From positions 1,457,001 through 1,521,000 of the forward strand of contig NZ_CP049109.1 of assembly GCF_011057975.1 (NCBI RefSeq): a stretch of 64,000 bases of DNA, read 5' to 3'. Below, piece after piece: positions 45,237-53,925 of this stretch. The translations under genes and the position numbers were made by a program. The notes beneath the pieces are model-generated. The model was not told where the DNA came from. It worked only from the letters and a program-made list of their open reading frames with translations, and did not search any database. This DNA is from Sphingosinithalassobacter tenebrarum. Its GTDB lineage: Bacteria; Pseudomonadota; Alphaproteobacteria; Sphingomonadales; Sphingomonadaceae. The first letter of the stretch is position 1; each line of letters begins with the position of its first letter.

Positions 45237-46331
45237 ATGTCCGATGCCCCTGATCTCGAATTCGCATTCGAGGCGCATGGCAGCCCGGTACCGGCAAGCG
45301 AGCGCGAGGCGATCCTCGCCAATCCCGGCTTCGGCAAGGTTTTCACCGATCATATGGCGATGGTCCGATATTCCGCCGATCGCGGCTGGCACGACGCCAA
45401 GATCACGCCCTACGGCCCGATCCAGATGGATCCGGCGACGGCGGTGCTGCACTATGCGCAGGAAATCTTCGAAGGGATGAAGGCCTATCGGCTGCCCGAT
45501 GGCGGCACGGCGCTGTTTCGTCCCGATGCCAATGCCCGCCGGTTCAACGATTCGGCCCGGCGCATGGCGATGGCGGAGCTGCCCGAAGGGCTGTTCCTCG
45601 AATCGGTTCGTCAGCTGGTACGCGCCGACAAGGACTGGATTCCCGCGATCGAGGGCGGGTCGCTCTATCTGCGGCCCTTCATGTTCGCCAGCGAGGTGTT
45701 CCTCGGCGTCAAACCGGCATCCGAATATCTCTATCTGGTGATCGCATCGCCCGCCGGCGGCTATTTCAAGGGCGGTGCGTCGTCGATCAGTGTCTGGGCC
45801 TCGCAGGATTATACCCGCGCCGCGCCGGGCGGCACCGGCGCCGCCAAATGCGGCGGCAACTATGCCGCCAGCCTGATCGCCCAGGCAGAGGCGATCCGCG
45901 AAGGGTGCGACCAGGTGGTGTTTCTCGATGCCGCGCAGCGCAGCTATGTCGAGGAACTGGGCGGTATGAACCTGTTCTTCGTGTTCGACGACGGGTCGAT
46001 GACCACGCCGCCGCTCGGCGGCACGATCCTGCCCGGGATCACGCGCGATTCGATCCTGACGCTGGCGCGCGACGCGGGCGTCTCGGTACGCGAAGAGCCC
46101 TATACGCTCGACCAGTGGCACGCCGACGCGCAAAGCGGCAGGCTGCGCGAAACCTTTGCCTGCGGCACTGCGGCGGTGGTGACCCCGGTCGGCACGGTGA
46201 AGGGCGAGGGTTTCGAATTCGGCATCGGCAATCGCGGACCCGGCCTGCTGACCGAACAGCTTCGCACGCAACTGGTGGGGATTCAGCGCGGCGAGGCGCC
46301 CGACCCGCACGGCTGGATCGAGCGGCTCTAG
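45237..46331 (+). CDS. ilvE: Branched-chain amino acid aminotransferase
   Basis: The 364-residue PLP enzyme (fold type IV) transaminates Leu, Ile and Val. It has YAQEIFEGMKAYRLPDGG, GTGAAKCGGNYAASL containing the PLP-Lys, and the FDDGSMTTPPLGGTILPGIT region typical of the class. It lies just before tRNA-Gln, the border of the accessory region. Confidence 0.94.
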   Translation: MSDAPDLEFAFEAHGSPVPASEREAILANPGFGKVFTDHMAMVRYSADRGWHDAKITPYGPIQMDPATAVLHYAQEIFEGMKAYRLPDGGTALFRPDANARRFNDSARRMAMAELPEGLFLESVRQLVRADKDWIPAIEGGSLYLRPFMFASEVFLGVKPASEYLYLVIASPAGGYFKGGASSISVWASQDYTRAAPGGTGAAKCGGNYAASLIAQAEAIREGCDQVVFLDAAQRSYVEELGGMNLFFVFDDGSMTTPPLGGTILPGITRDSILTLARDAGVSVREEPYTLDQWHADAQSGRLRETFACGTAAVVTPVGTVKGEGFEFGIGNRGPGLLTEQLRTQLVGIQRGEAPDPHGWIERL

Positions 46332-46397
46332 GGTCAGGCCGTTTCGGCGATTCGGCGAGGGTGCGATTTCGCCCCCTTCCATCATCGCGCGAGACGA

Positions 46398-48173
46398 TTA
46401 TAAGCGCACACCCGCCCGGTTGACGGGCGCGGCGCCTGCTGGGGCGTAGCCAAGTGGTAAGGCAGCGGCTTTTGGTGCCGCCATTCGCAGGTTCGATCCC
46501 TGCCGCCCCAGCCAGCGATTCCTACGGGTATCCCCGTCAGGCTCTGACTGACACGCGCCGCTACTCACGAGCTTCACCTGCTGTATTTCGGACTGCTCAG
46601 CAAAGCTGAGCCGGACCGAGGGGTTAAGGTTTTGTCCGGCAGCGACTCGCAGGATACCGGCGAGGTCTCCATGCAGGTCGATTGCCAGTTCGGTTTTGTT
46701 CTCATTCGGGGCGAGAACAATCTTCTCAATCAGCGCACGAACATGCATCGCGGCTTCGTCACGATGCTCAGGCTGGTTCATCGTGCCGATGAGCCGCTGT
46801 ACCGCGCTGTGATAGCGTTTCGCCATTTGCGGATGAACATAGACCGGCGCTTCCTTCCGGCCGGACAGCGAATGCTCCAGAGCCGTTTTACGCTTTTGCA
46901 GGCCGTTAATCTCGTCACGAATGAGAACGGGGTCGATACCGTTTTTGATGGCTTGCACCAGCTTGGCGACCTCGCGCTCAACGCGTTCCAGTTCGGCGCG
47001 GTCAGCCAAGATATCCGCATTCTGTTCCATCCGAATGCGATTGAGATGCGCGGTATATTCTTCGCAGAAAACGGCGCAGAGATCGGCATCCATGAGCCGG
47101 TCACGCAATGCGCCAAGCACCGTGGTTTCCAGCTTGGTTTCGCTGATCGTCAGCCGGTTCGTACAGGTGCCTTTGTTCCGTGCAGCGGCACAGCCATATT
47201 GGGTTGCAGAAACCTTCGCATAGCCACCGCCGCAATCGCCGCACTTGAGCAGGAACGAAAACAGCTTTTGTGGACGCCGTTGTGCAGTGTGATTGCCCTT
47301 CGCGTCCAAATCCTTTTGCATGGATTTCACGCGGTCCCACAATTCCTGATCGATGATGCGAAGCTCCGGCACCTCGGTACGGACCCATGTGGATTCGTCA
47401 TTCATCCGTCCGTTCTCGCGGCCCGTATCGGGGTCTTTGAAGTAGCTTTGCTTCCCCCAGACCTGCATCCCGATATACAGCTCATTGTTCAAAATACCGG
47501 TGCCACGGCGGCGATTGCCATAGATCGTGCTAGCAGCCCATGTCCGACCACCTTGCGCGGGAATGCCTTCCGCATTCAGTTCGACGGCGATCTTACGAGG
47601 CGATTTGCCCTTGGTGTATTCCTCGAAAATCCGGCGCACGATGGCGGCTTGCTCTTCGTTAATGGTACGCAGGCCGCTGATGCGATTGCCTTTGGCATCA
47701 TAACGCGGCTCAATATCGTAACCGTAAGACCGGCCGCCTGCGCTCTCGCCATTCATGGCGCGCTGTTGCAGGCCGCGATGGGTACGGCGGGCAAGGTCTT
47801 TGAGATAGAGCGCTGACATCGTGCCCTTGAGGCCAATATGCAGCTCGCTAATCTCGCCTTCGATGAGCGTAACAATCTGAATGTCACGATGGCGGAAGCG
47901 CTTATGCATATGCGCGATGTCTTCTTGGTCGCGTGACAGCCGGTCAATGGATTCGGTAAGGACGATATCGAACTGCTTATCGAGCGCGGCAGCCATGAGC
48001 TTTTGCAGGCCGGGGCGCATCATGTTGGACCCGCTAAGCGCCTTGTCCTCGTACACAGCGACAATCTTCCAGCCTTCGGCATCGGCGCGCTGGCGCAGCA
48101 GGCGGACCTGTTGCTCGATGCTGCTGTCTTTTTGATTATCGGAGGAATAGCGGGCGTATAGGGCGACCTTCAT
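46398..48173 (-). CDS. Serine recombinase, coding into the tRNA-Gln
   Basis: About 591 residues. The N-terminus holds the resolvase catalytic domain with the nucleophile Ser in LYARYSSDNQ and the ESIDRLSRDQEDIAHMHKRF and LARRTHRGL regions; a recombinase domain follows (SYGYDIEPRYDAKGNRIS), then a zinc ribbon (LKCGDCGGGY) and a coiled coil. It is a large serine integrase of the kind carried by islands and phages. Translation runs backwards through the whole tRNA-Gln and stops at 46398, giving a WLGRQGSNLRMAAPKAAAL tail encoded by the tRNA. This is expected when the attachment site lies at the tRNA and the gene end is created by integration. The start is one of two adjacent ATGs. Confidence 0.88.
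   Translation of the reverse strand: MKVALYARYSSDNQKDSSIEQQVRLLRQRADAEGWKIVAVYEDKALSGSNMMRPGLQKLMAAALDKQFDIVLTESIDRLSRDQEDIAHMHKRFRHRDIQIVTLIEGEISELHIGLKGTMSALYLKDLARRTHRGLQQRAMNGESAGGRSYGYDIEPRYDAKGNRISGLRTINEEQAAIVRRIFEEYTKGKSPRKIAVELNAEGIPAQGGRTWAASTIYGNRRRGTGILNNELYIGMQVWGKQSYFKDPDTGRENGRMNDESTWVRTEVPELRIIDQELWDRVKSMQKDLDAKGNHTAQRRPQKLFSFLLKCGDCGGGYAKVSATQYGCAAARNKGTCTNRLTISETKLETTVLGALRDRLMDADLCAVFCEEYTAHLNRIRMEQNADILADRAELERVEREVAKLVQAIKNGIDPVLIRDEINGLQKRKTALEHSLSGRKEAPVYVHPQMAKRYHSAVQRLIGTMNQPEHRDEAAMHVRALIEKIVLAPNENKTELAIDLHGDLAGILRVAAGQNLNPSVRLSFAEQSEIQQVKLVSSGACQSEPDGDTRRNRWLGRQGSNLRMAAPKAAALPLGYAPAGAAPVNRAGVRL
46440..46514 (+). tRNA. tRNA-Gln, anticodon TTG
   Basis: Acceptor stem TGGGGCG/CGCCCCA, discriminator G and an encoded CCA at the end. 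The anticodon arm GCGGC-TTTTGGT-GCCGC gives anticodon TTG; the T arm is GCAGG TTCGATC CCTGC. The serine recombinase frame crosses it on the other strand, marking it as the integration target. Confidence 0.95.
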
Positions 48174-48403
48174 CATGGCGATGTCCTTTCAGGTTCATCG
48201 CCAGTATAAGGCACTTTTCCGGTCTCCAGAAAATATTTATAGTCGTTTTCCGCAGAAATACGCGCCAAATGACGAACAAGTTGAATGATAGCGGGATGCA
48301 TATCATTTTTACCATCCGGCAAAGCTCCCGTGTTTTTGTTTTCGGGGTTGTTTTTGTGCTGCGGTGGGGTGCTGTTCATCATCAAGGAATTAAATCCTAT
48401 CAC
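48173..48403 (-). CDS. Small protein upstream of the serine recombinase
   Basis: A frame of 76 codons whose TGA overlaps the recombinase start (ATGATG). A shorter start within it gives MHPAIIQLVRHLARISAE..., about 42 residues. It may be a regulatory or coupling peptide for the recombinase. No homology was recognised. Confidence 0.45.
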   Translation of the reverse strand: MIGFNSLMMNSTPPQHKNNPENKNTGALPDGKNDMHPAIIQLVRHLARISAENDYKYFLETGKVPYTGDEPERTSP

Positions 48404-48538
48404 ATGGCAACCATAAGGACCATCTATTTCAACTTTACATACTGCCGTATGCTTCTCTCTTGGAGCCGTGTACTACCGGCATGCGCTGCAAAGCGCGGGT
48501 AGAGCGCAGGTACCTGTTGGGCTGGAGGCGGCTGGCGG

Positions 48539-49324
48539 ATGATTGATTGGCTTGCGGCGAGCGTAGCGCAGCGGCAGGCGCTTTACCGGGCCGTGAAGCG
48601 CTTGCTCGATGAGGAAGGCCTCAGCTGGGGTGATTTGTACCGGGATACGCTGGGCCAAGATTACCCGCCCGGCCACGGCTATGAGGATAATTTTCGGGCG
48701 GGGCGGATCGCCCGCAAGAAAGCCCACGCCATCTACAACTGGCTGGATGAGCGCTACCCGGCCCGCGCCAAGGCGCTAGAGGCGGCGTTAGCGGATGAAG
48801 ACGAAAGACAACACACCGGAGAGCATTGGCGGCGCTTCCTGAGTGAGCATGGCCGCTATGCGCGGGTACGCGCCGTGCTGCTGCGTGATGCGGATTTAGG
48901 CATTGTGTCATTTGCCAGGGGCGAGCCGCTAGCTGGCCCGGTTATTCCGTTTGGCGCCTCGTTCGGCTTTGAGATCGACAGCCCCATAGCCGGGATGGCG
49001 CTGGCGCTTCAGGCGGTCGGCGGCGCGTGGTACGCACTGCCCTTGCGCGAGGACGCGCTCACGGATGTGGTCTTACCGGGTGTGCAGATGCTCCCGCGTC
49101 AGCTGGGCAGCGATACGCCTTATCCATTATCGGAAGAGGCGCATGACGGGCGGCACGGATTTGTGTTTCTGATCGGTCAGGCTGAGGTGATAGCGCCGCT
49201 CGTATCCATCGTGCCGGTTGGAAGGCCGATGGCCCCGGCGGAGCTGGATCAGATCGCTGACCAGTTTTTGGCGGCGGAAACGGAATGGCATATGCTGCGC
49301 ATCAACCTGATGTTTCGGGCGTGA
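48539..49324 (+). CDS. Hypothetical protein in the accessory region
   Basis: A 261-residue soluble protein. The N-terminal 70 residues are helix-rich with a helix-turn-helix-like pattern (SWGDLYRDTLGQDY; RAGRIARKKAHAIYNWLDER); the rest is alpha/beta with a LALQAVGGAWYALPL segment. No family is recognised. Its end overlaps the end of the metalloprotease-like gene on the other strand by 23 bp. Confidence 0.6.
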   Translation: MIDWLAASVAQRQALYRAVKRLLDEEGLSWGDLYRDTLGQDYPPGHGYEDNFRAGRIARKKAHAIYNWLDERYPARAKALEAALADEDERQHTGEHWRRFLSEHGRYARVRAVLLRDADLGIVSFARGEPLAGPVIPFGASFGFEIDSPIAGMALALQAVGGAWYALPLREDALTDVVLPGVQMLPRQLGSDTPYPLSEEAHDGRHGFVFLIGQAEVIAPLVSIVPVGRPMAPAELDQIADQFLAAETEWHMLRINLMFRA

Positions 49325-50414
49325 CGGGCACAAAGCGCAGCGGGGCCAGCCGCGCTATCAGATCGGCATCGTAGCGTACCGGCGAATAAGTCGCCGTTTC
49401 CGGGTCAATGCGGTGCATGTTGGGGATTTTGAGCGCGAGACGGTTGAAACTGGCGCAGATAGCCGCGTGCAGCGCCGCATAGCCGTCTATCCCTTCACCA
49501 ATCTCTGTACTGGCATAGCGCACCAGATTAGCGAGTCGGTCCTTGGGGAATGGGTGCGTGCGGTCATGCACCGTGTTGGCAAAGCGCTGATATTCATCAA
49601 ACAGCCAGGTCATCAGATATGCGCCCAGCAGGCACATCGCCATGCGGGTGCGCGGATCGAGCCGGGCAATGCCTTCAATATTCTCACCGCCCCAGAGCTG
49701 AATGCGCGCCGCCGTGCGCAACGCGCATTCATCGGCGTCCAGCTCCAAGGCGTGCAGCACGCGTTGCCGTGCGTCCGGGGCGGTTTCGAGTGCCGCTTTC
49801 TTGAACCCCACCAGCATCGACGGGCCGGGCACTTCATTGAGCGCCGCATCGAGATTCATGTCTCTTAGCAGCAGCACATGACCGTTGGCGCAGTGCGCCA
49901 GCTCGTGCATCCACACAAACCGGATCATCAGCATCGCCAGATAAATGGCTGCTATATGCCGGGCCGCATCTTTGGGGACGCGGTGCGCATCTTTGCGCGC
50001 ATTCATAGCTTCGCCGCGCAGCGTTTTATCCAGCAGCAAAATACCCGGCGCCGCGCCAAAGGCCGGGCCCGGCGAGTCCTCTCCAGCCGCATCGCCGATC
50101 TGCGGGAACTGATCGGCCTGCGTGAATACATAAAGTGCGAATTCAATGATGGTGACGAGCAGCGCTTGATTGACGCCAATCACATGCGCCCCGTCATAGA
50201 TAGCCGCAAACGCGTTCGGGGACATCGAGCGCACATAGCCGCATTCAAACCGCAGTCGCATACCCTGCGCGTTGGTCATATCCCGCGACCGCGCCGCCAG
50301 CGCCTCAAAGCTGGCTAAGGCGGTTATGAACGGCTGATCGACGAAATCGCCGGGATCGGGAATGTAGGGCTGCGCACCGAGCTTGTTCTCTGCATAGTGC
50401 CTAAACGTGCTCAT
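49302..50414 (-). CDS. Predicted HExxH zinc metalloprotease-like protein
   Basis: A 370-residue protein. It contains HELAHCANGH (about residues 170-179), a zinc-protease HExxH core, followed about 50 residues later by ELDADECALR, which fits the third ligand of gluzincin-type (M48/M56-like) proteases. The hydrophobic stretches around it suggest membrane association rather than a classical multi-pass protein. ATG 50414 is chosen because it opens MSTFRHYAENK; the frame extends to 50459. Function in the island is unknown; host-cell regulation or defence is possible. Confidence 0.62.
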   Translation of the reverse strand: MSTFRHYAENKLGAQPYIPDPGDFVDQPFITALASFEALAARSRDMTNAQGMRLRFECGYVRSMSPNAFAAIYDGAHVIGVNQALLVTIIEFALYVFTQADQFPQIGDAAGEDSPGPAFGAAPGILLLDKTLRGEAMNARKDAHRVPKDAARHIAAIYLAMLMIRFVWMHELAHCANGHVLLLRDMNLDAALNEVPGPSMLVGFKKAALETAPDARQRVLHALELDADECALRTAARIQLWGGENIEGIARLDPRTRMAMCLLGAYLMTWLFDEYQRFANTVHDRTHPFPKDRLANLVRYASTEIGEGIDGYAALHAAICASFNRLALKIPNMHRIDPETATYSPVRYDADLIARLAPLRFVPVTPETSG

Positions 50415-50452
50415 AGTTGCGGCCGTCAGTTGATGCACACGGTATTCACCGC

Positions 50453-51418
50453 CTACCACAGCCCAATTGAAATCAGTCCGCTATGCTTCCTTTTTCCGGC
50501 CACTTCGTCCAGCATTTCCAGCAGCTTATCCGTGGGTTCTGCATATTCGTAAAACTCTCGCTGACGGAATGGGTTTGTAAGTTTCGGTGGATTGCCGCGA
50601 AAGAACAGTCGGTCCCGCGAATAAATCTGAGTGATATCGTTAACCCAATCGACCATCCAAGGTGCAGCGGTCAGCGCGGCGCAGTTCGGAGCGGATTCTA
50701 GCTTAGAGTTCAATGTACAAAAATAGATGCAGAGGTCGGGCGTGAGTGGAAGCAACGCTCGGCCATTGATCCTCATTGCGGTAAGGCTCCCCGTGAGCCA
50801 GTCGAGATAACCGTCTCCGCAGATGAAATGTTTCCAAGGCGGTGCGCGCAGCAGCACAAAAGCGTGAAGCGATATGTAGCCGTTTTCACACAGCTTTCTG
50901 GCATGGCGATATTGTTGGTACATGTTTGCTTTCCCAACATTTTCGCTAACAGGCAATCCCGCTTTCAGAGGAAAGCGCTCCCATTTTGACCTGTTACTCG
51001 GGCTACAGATCAACAGCGAGTAGATCAGTAGAAGCAGATCACGATGGGTTCGTTCGTCGATATGATGAAATTTACTGAGATCGCGCAATGAGCGGTCTTT
51101 TCTGAATGCCAGCTTCAGCAAAGAAAGGACTTCGGCCGGGGTGCGTCCTAGAGGCCTACAATCTCGTAGCGCGGCTATGATCGAGTGGATTTTCGTATCA
51201 ATGCCGAAATCGCTTTCAAAATTGGTTTCCCAATAGCCGCTGCCCCTGTGCATCGTATGGCCGTGGCGTTTGATACCGATTTTTCTATTTTTGAAACGCT
51301 TCTTGTCGATCTTGCCATTCGGCTCGATCCAAGAAACGTCTCCCTTCCTGTCCGCCCAATAGCTTTGCAGCGCGACTGGCCACCAGTGATGCTTTCCCGA
51401 TCGATCTTTTCCCGACAT
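50453..51418 (-). CDS. DUF4238-like protein
   Basis: The 321-residue protein begins MSGKDRSGKHHWWPVALQSY, with the KHH...P-type start and a later FICGDGYLDWLTGS segment followed by LLPLTPDLCIYF, as in DUF4238 proteins, which are common accessory-region genes of unknown role. It is lower in GC than chromosomal genes nearby. Recognition is moderate and rests on motif order. Confidence 0.5.
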   Translation of the reverse strand: MSGKDRSGKHHWWPVALQSYWADRKGDVSWIEPNGKIDKKRFKNRKIGIKRHGHTMHRGSGYWETNFESDFGIDTKIHSIIAALRDCRPLGRTPAEVLSLLKLAFRKDRSLRDLSKFHHIDERTHRDLLLLIYSLLICSPSNRSKWERFPLKAGLPVSENVGKANMYQQYRHARKLCENGYISLHAFVLLRAPPWKHFICGDGYLDWLTGSLTAMRINGRALLPLTPDLCIYFCTLNSKLESAPNCAALTAAPWMVDWVNDITQIYSRDRLFFRGNPPKLTNPFRQREFYEYAEPTDKLLEMLDEVAGKRKHSGLISIGLW

Positions 51419-51533
51419 GTCAGGAGATCATATCGCCAACCCTGAGTTACATGCACAAAAATTTGTTCATCTACTACGAGGGCCGATTTTCCTTCAGTCG
51501 ATGAGGGGAGCAGCTCAAGAACGGAAAGGCACC

Positions 51534-51617
51534 ATGCTCCAGTTTAAAACCGTCTCGACGGACGGACACATCATCCTGTGCCCGCCCGCCGAGAACAAGG
51601 ATGAGGGGCGCATATAA
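51534..51617 (+). CDS. Possible 27-residue microprotein
   Basis: ATG 51534 follows GAAAGG four bases upstream and opens a frame of 27 residues ending in PPAENKDEGRI. It lies alone on the plus strand before the minus-strand lipoproteins. Support is weak. Confidence 0.28.
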   Translation: MLQFKTVSTDGHIILCPPAENKDEGRI

Positions 51618-51634
51618 CGCCCCTCCATTCGCGC

Positions 51635-51997
51635 CTAAAAGTTCGGCGCATTCATATTGATATCTTCCTCGCAATCCATGCCGTGTTCCGTGGTCGAAAA
51701 TTTGCTCATTTCATCCCACGGCAAACGTGTGCGCAGGGCTTCCATGTAAGCTTTATCGATGCTCTCGGGATTGTTCGCCATACGGTGCGTGTATTCGATC
51801 ATAGTCGTGCGTGCGTCAGGCGACAGCTTGGTGAGCGAGTCCCTTTGGCAGGTGCAAAGGGCCTCCGAACGTTTAAGTGCGGTACAGGAGGCATAAAAAT
51901 CATCGGCGGATAACGCACCGGTCATGGCGCTCCCCCCGGAACCGCAGGACGCCAAGATAAACCAGACCGGTGCAGTCCACAGGATGCTTGGTCGCAT
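51635..51997 (-). CDS. Small lipoprotein with C-x9-C-x-C pattern (1 of 3)
   Basis: 120 residues with a lipobox (FILASC, Cys18) after an SD of AAGGAGG. The mature part has a Cys followed by nine residues and then CTC (SCTALKRSEALCTC), a helical region (KLSPDARTTMIEYTHRMANN) and a late cysteine (GMDC). It shares this arrangement with the next two genes upstream, so the three are probably paralogues. Function is unknown. Confidence 0.65.
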   Translation of the reverse strand: MRPSILWTAPVWFILASCGSGGSAMTGALSADDFYASCTALKRSEALCTCQRDSLTKLSPDARTTMIEYTHRMANNPESIDKAYMEALRTRLPWDEMSKFSTTEHGMDCEEDINMNAPNF

Positions 51998-52009
51998 GAG
52001 ACAGCCTCC

Positions 52010-52324
52010 TTATTGCTGGGTTTGAGCGGCTTGCGCACAGGGGACACCAGCATGGCGGATTGCTTCATAATCCGCCGGGCTGACTTCGGGCTCGACCACG
52101 CGCCGTTCGGTGATGTCAGCACCTTCTTCCAGCAGTTTCAGAAATGCCGCACGTCCTTGCGCACTGACATCTTGCTGCATGTTGTCGGCGTAACAACTGC
52201 ACACTTCCTTATAGGCGCCGCTTTGAATACAATAGCGCACAAACGCGCTATGTTCTTCGCTCGCGGCACTGGAACAGGCGGCAAGGCCGGACAGCGCTGC
52301 TATCGTCAAATAAGAACGCTTCAT
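52010..52324 (-). CDS. Small lipoprotein with C-x9-C-x-C pattern (2 of 3)
   Basis: 104 residues from ATG 52324 (SD AAAGGAGG). Lipobox SGLAAC; the mature part has YCIQSGAYKEVCSC, a helix and a final GVPC. The Cys spacing (9 residues, then CxC) is the same as in both neighbours. It may be part of a redox or metal-binding surface set. Confidence 0.65.
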   Translation of the reverse strand: MKRSYLTIAALSGLAACSSAASEEHSAFVRYCIQSGAYKEVCSCYADNMQQDVSAQGRAAFLKLLEEGADITERRVVEPEVSPADYEAIRHAGVPCAQAAQTQQ

Positions 52325-52349
52325 AAACAACCTCCTTTTGTACGGCGGT

Positions 52350-52664
52350 CTAGCCGCCACAGGTCAGGCCAGCCTGCGCGAACAGCCGGGCGTCATCGGG
52401 TGAGAACTGGCTTTCGAGCTTTTTGGTGTAGGCAACCGTCAGCGAGCCGGGGTAGTTGACCATCCGGTCGGTGAATTCGAGCACCGCCTCTTGCGATTTG
52501 TCCGAGAGCTTGGCGAACATCTCGCCCCGGCATGAACAGGCTTTGACCGTTTGGCCGCTTTCGCGGCACAAAGCTTCAAACTCTCGGGTTTTTGCATCGC
52601 CGCAGCCACTTGCCAGCAGAGCGAGAGCGGCAATGAGCGCGATGCAGACTGGTCTATCGCTCAT
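52350..52664 (-). CDS. Small lipoprotein with C-x9-C-x-C pattern (3 of 3)
   Basis: 104 residues from ATG 52664, which overlaps the stop of the upstream membrane-protein gene (ATGA). Lipobox LLASGC; the mature part has LCRESGQTVKACSC, a KLSDKSQEAVLEFTDRMVNY helix close to that of gene 1 of the set, and a final GLTC. The cassette appears to be one transcription unit. Confidence 0.65.
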   Translation of the reverse strand: MSDRPVCIALIAALALLASGCGDAKTREFEALCRESGQTVKACSCRGEMFAKLSDKSQEAVLEFTDRMVNYPGSLTVAYTKKLESQFSPDDARLFAQAGLTCGG

Positions 52665-53152
52665 AGCCATGCGCCAAATCCTTTCGTCAGGCCCACAATG
52701 CTGGCGCAGGCGCTCAGTGCCAGAATGATGATGAGTAGTGCGATAGCGGCGAGAACAAGCGCCACGACACTCAGCTGATAGCCGGTCTTATCCGCCAGAC
52801 CCCGCCCGACATTCTTACCCTTGGTCCCGAATACGATCGCCACAATCACGGTGACGATACCGAGCGGCCCGAGAAAGAAGGTAAGGACCGCGCAGACCAG
52901 CGCGATAATGCCAAACAGCGTGGCTTGGCGGGCCGGGTCCTGCCCGTTAAGCGATAACTTATCGGCGGCGCCCGGCAGGGCATAAACGCAAACGGCCTTA
53001 TCGTCCGCCATATCGAAATCGACCGGACGCCCCGCCATCGGATCGCCGGTGCTTTTCCACTCGCTTCGCGCAAACGAAACCCGCTTGCCCTCGCTGTCCG
53101 TAATGACGCCTTCATTGGAGGCGGCGTCGTATCCTAAGATTGTCCCGCGCAC
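52661..53152 (-). CDS. Membrane protein with N-terminal cold-shock-like domain
   Basis: About 163 residues from GTG 53152. An N-terminal beta domain (RGTILGYDAASNEGVITDSEGK) resembles a cold-shock/OB-type fold; two or three hydrophobic helices follow (LFGIIALVCAVLTFFLGPLG and VALVLAAIALLIIILALSAC). It overlaps the first lipoprotein gene. The combination of a nucleic-acid-type domain and membrane helices in front of three lipoproteins is unusual. Confidence 0.55.
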   Translation of the reverse strand: MRGTILGYDAASNEGVITDSEGKRVSFARSEWKSTGDPMAGRPVDFDMADDKAVCVYALPGAADKLSLNGQDPARQATLFGIIALVCAVLTFFLGPLGIVTVIVAIVFGTKGKNVGRGLADKTGYQLSVVALVLAAIALLIIILALSACASIVGLTKGFGAWL

Positions 53153-53218
53153 GTGATGTCCCCCGCTCAAAAAGAAGGGCGCGCACCACGCGGCACACGC
53201 CCTCAAGGATGGTCAGCG

Positions 53219-53371
53219 TCAGCTCCGGCTGCCGCCCGATTGCGCACGCTTGGCAGCGGCTGCGGCTTCCGCCGCTTGGCTGTCGCTCGCGCCGCGCTGT
53301 TTGAACCAGTCCGCCGACCGGCCCGGATTGTTCGCGCCGCTCACACCGGCGGGGTTGGATTCATGTCCCAT
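53219..53371 (-). CDS. 50-residue small protein with strong ribosome site
   Basis: A plain frame on the complement: MGHESNPAGVSGANNPGR, then an Ala/Gln-rich helix ending SGGSRS. AGGAGA stands at a good distance from ATG 53371. It has no signal or motif and lies upstream of the lipoprotein cassette. It is too short for usual gene calls but well supported by the SD. Confidence 0.5.
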   Translation of the reverse strand: MGHESNPAGVSGANNPGRSADWFKQRGASDSQAAEAAAAAKRAQSGGSRS

Positions 53372-53524
53372 GATCATTCTCCTGTGCTGGGCAGCTCCCT
53401 GTGAGCCGCGCTCATAAAATGATAACCCTTAGTTGTCATTTACCTGAACAAAACGCCTTTTGGCAGAAAAAATTCCAACTGCTAGTTTGCATTCAAGAAG
53501 GCTGGCGCGTGCCACGCATCTTGC

Positions 53525-53788
53525 GTGAAGCACGACCGTAAAAGCCTTCTGACCCTTGGCCGAGAAATCCGCCGCCTACGTAAAGAACGGCACTTAAGTC
53601 AGAATGAGCTGGCCGATCTGGCTGGACTGAGCCGCAACTTCATCAGCATGGTTGAACGCGGCGAGCGGGCCGTATCGGTGCTTACCATTCTTGATATCGC
53701 AGACGCATTGCGCGTTGCGCCTGCGGCAATGTTCGCCGGGTATGCGGCACCCATGGCAACACAAAACGGTTCAGAGTCGAACCAGTAG
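53525..53788 (+). CDS. XRE-family helix-turn-helix regulator
   Basis: The 87-residue protein has a Cro/C1-type HTH: LGREIRRLRKERHLSQNELADL... with the recognition helix in LSRNFISMVERGERAVSVLTI. It opens at GTG 53525; no strong SD was found. It probably regulates local accessory genes. It is oriented opposite to the lipoprotein cassette. Confidence 0.85.
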   Translation: MKHDRKSLLTLGREIRRLRKERHLSQNELADLAGLSRNFISMVERGERAVSVLTILDIADALRVAPAAMFAGYAAPMATQNGSESNQ

Positions 53789-53821
53789 CTTCAGGGCACC
53801 ACGACAGCTAAAGCTGATCGC

Positions 53822-53925
53822 AAGATGTGTGCGGTAGTACCGCACATCTTGTACTCCGGCGCTAACGCGCCTCCGGCAAGGGGGCTGTTGCACGCCCCCG
53901 TTGCATCCCCCGGGCTTATTCGGCC
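53822..53925. other. Cluster of inverted repeats after the XRE gene
   Basis: AAGATGTG..CGGT pairs with ACCGCACATCTT (53822-53850, with a 2-base bulge); further on, GGCGC..GCGCC and GGGGGC..GCCCCC stems follow closely. There is no T-run on the first hairpin, so it may be more than a terminator. Confidence 0.4.
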
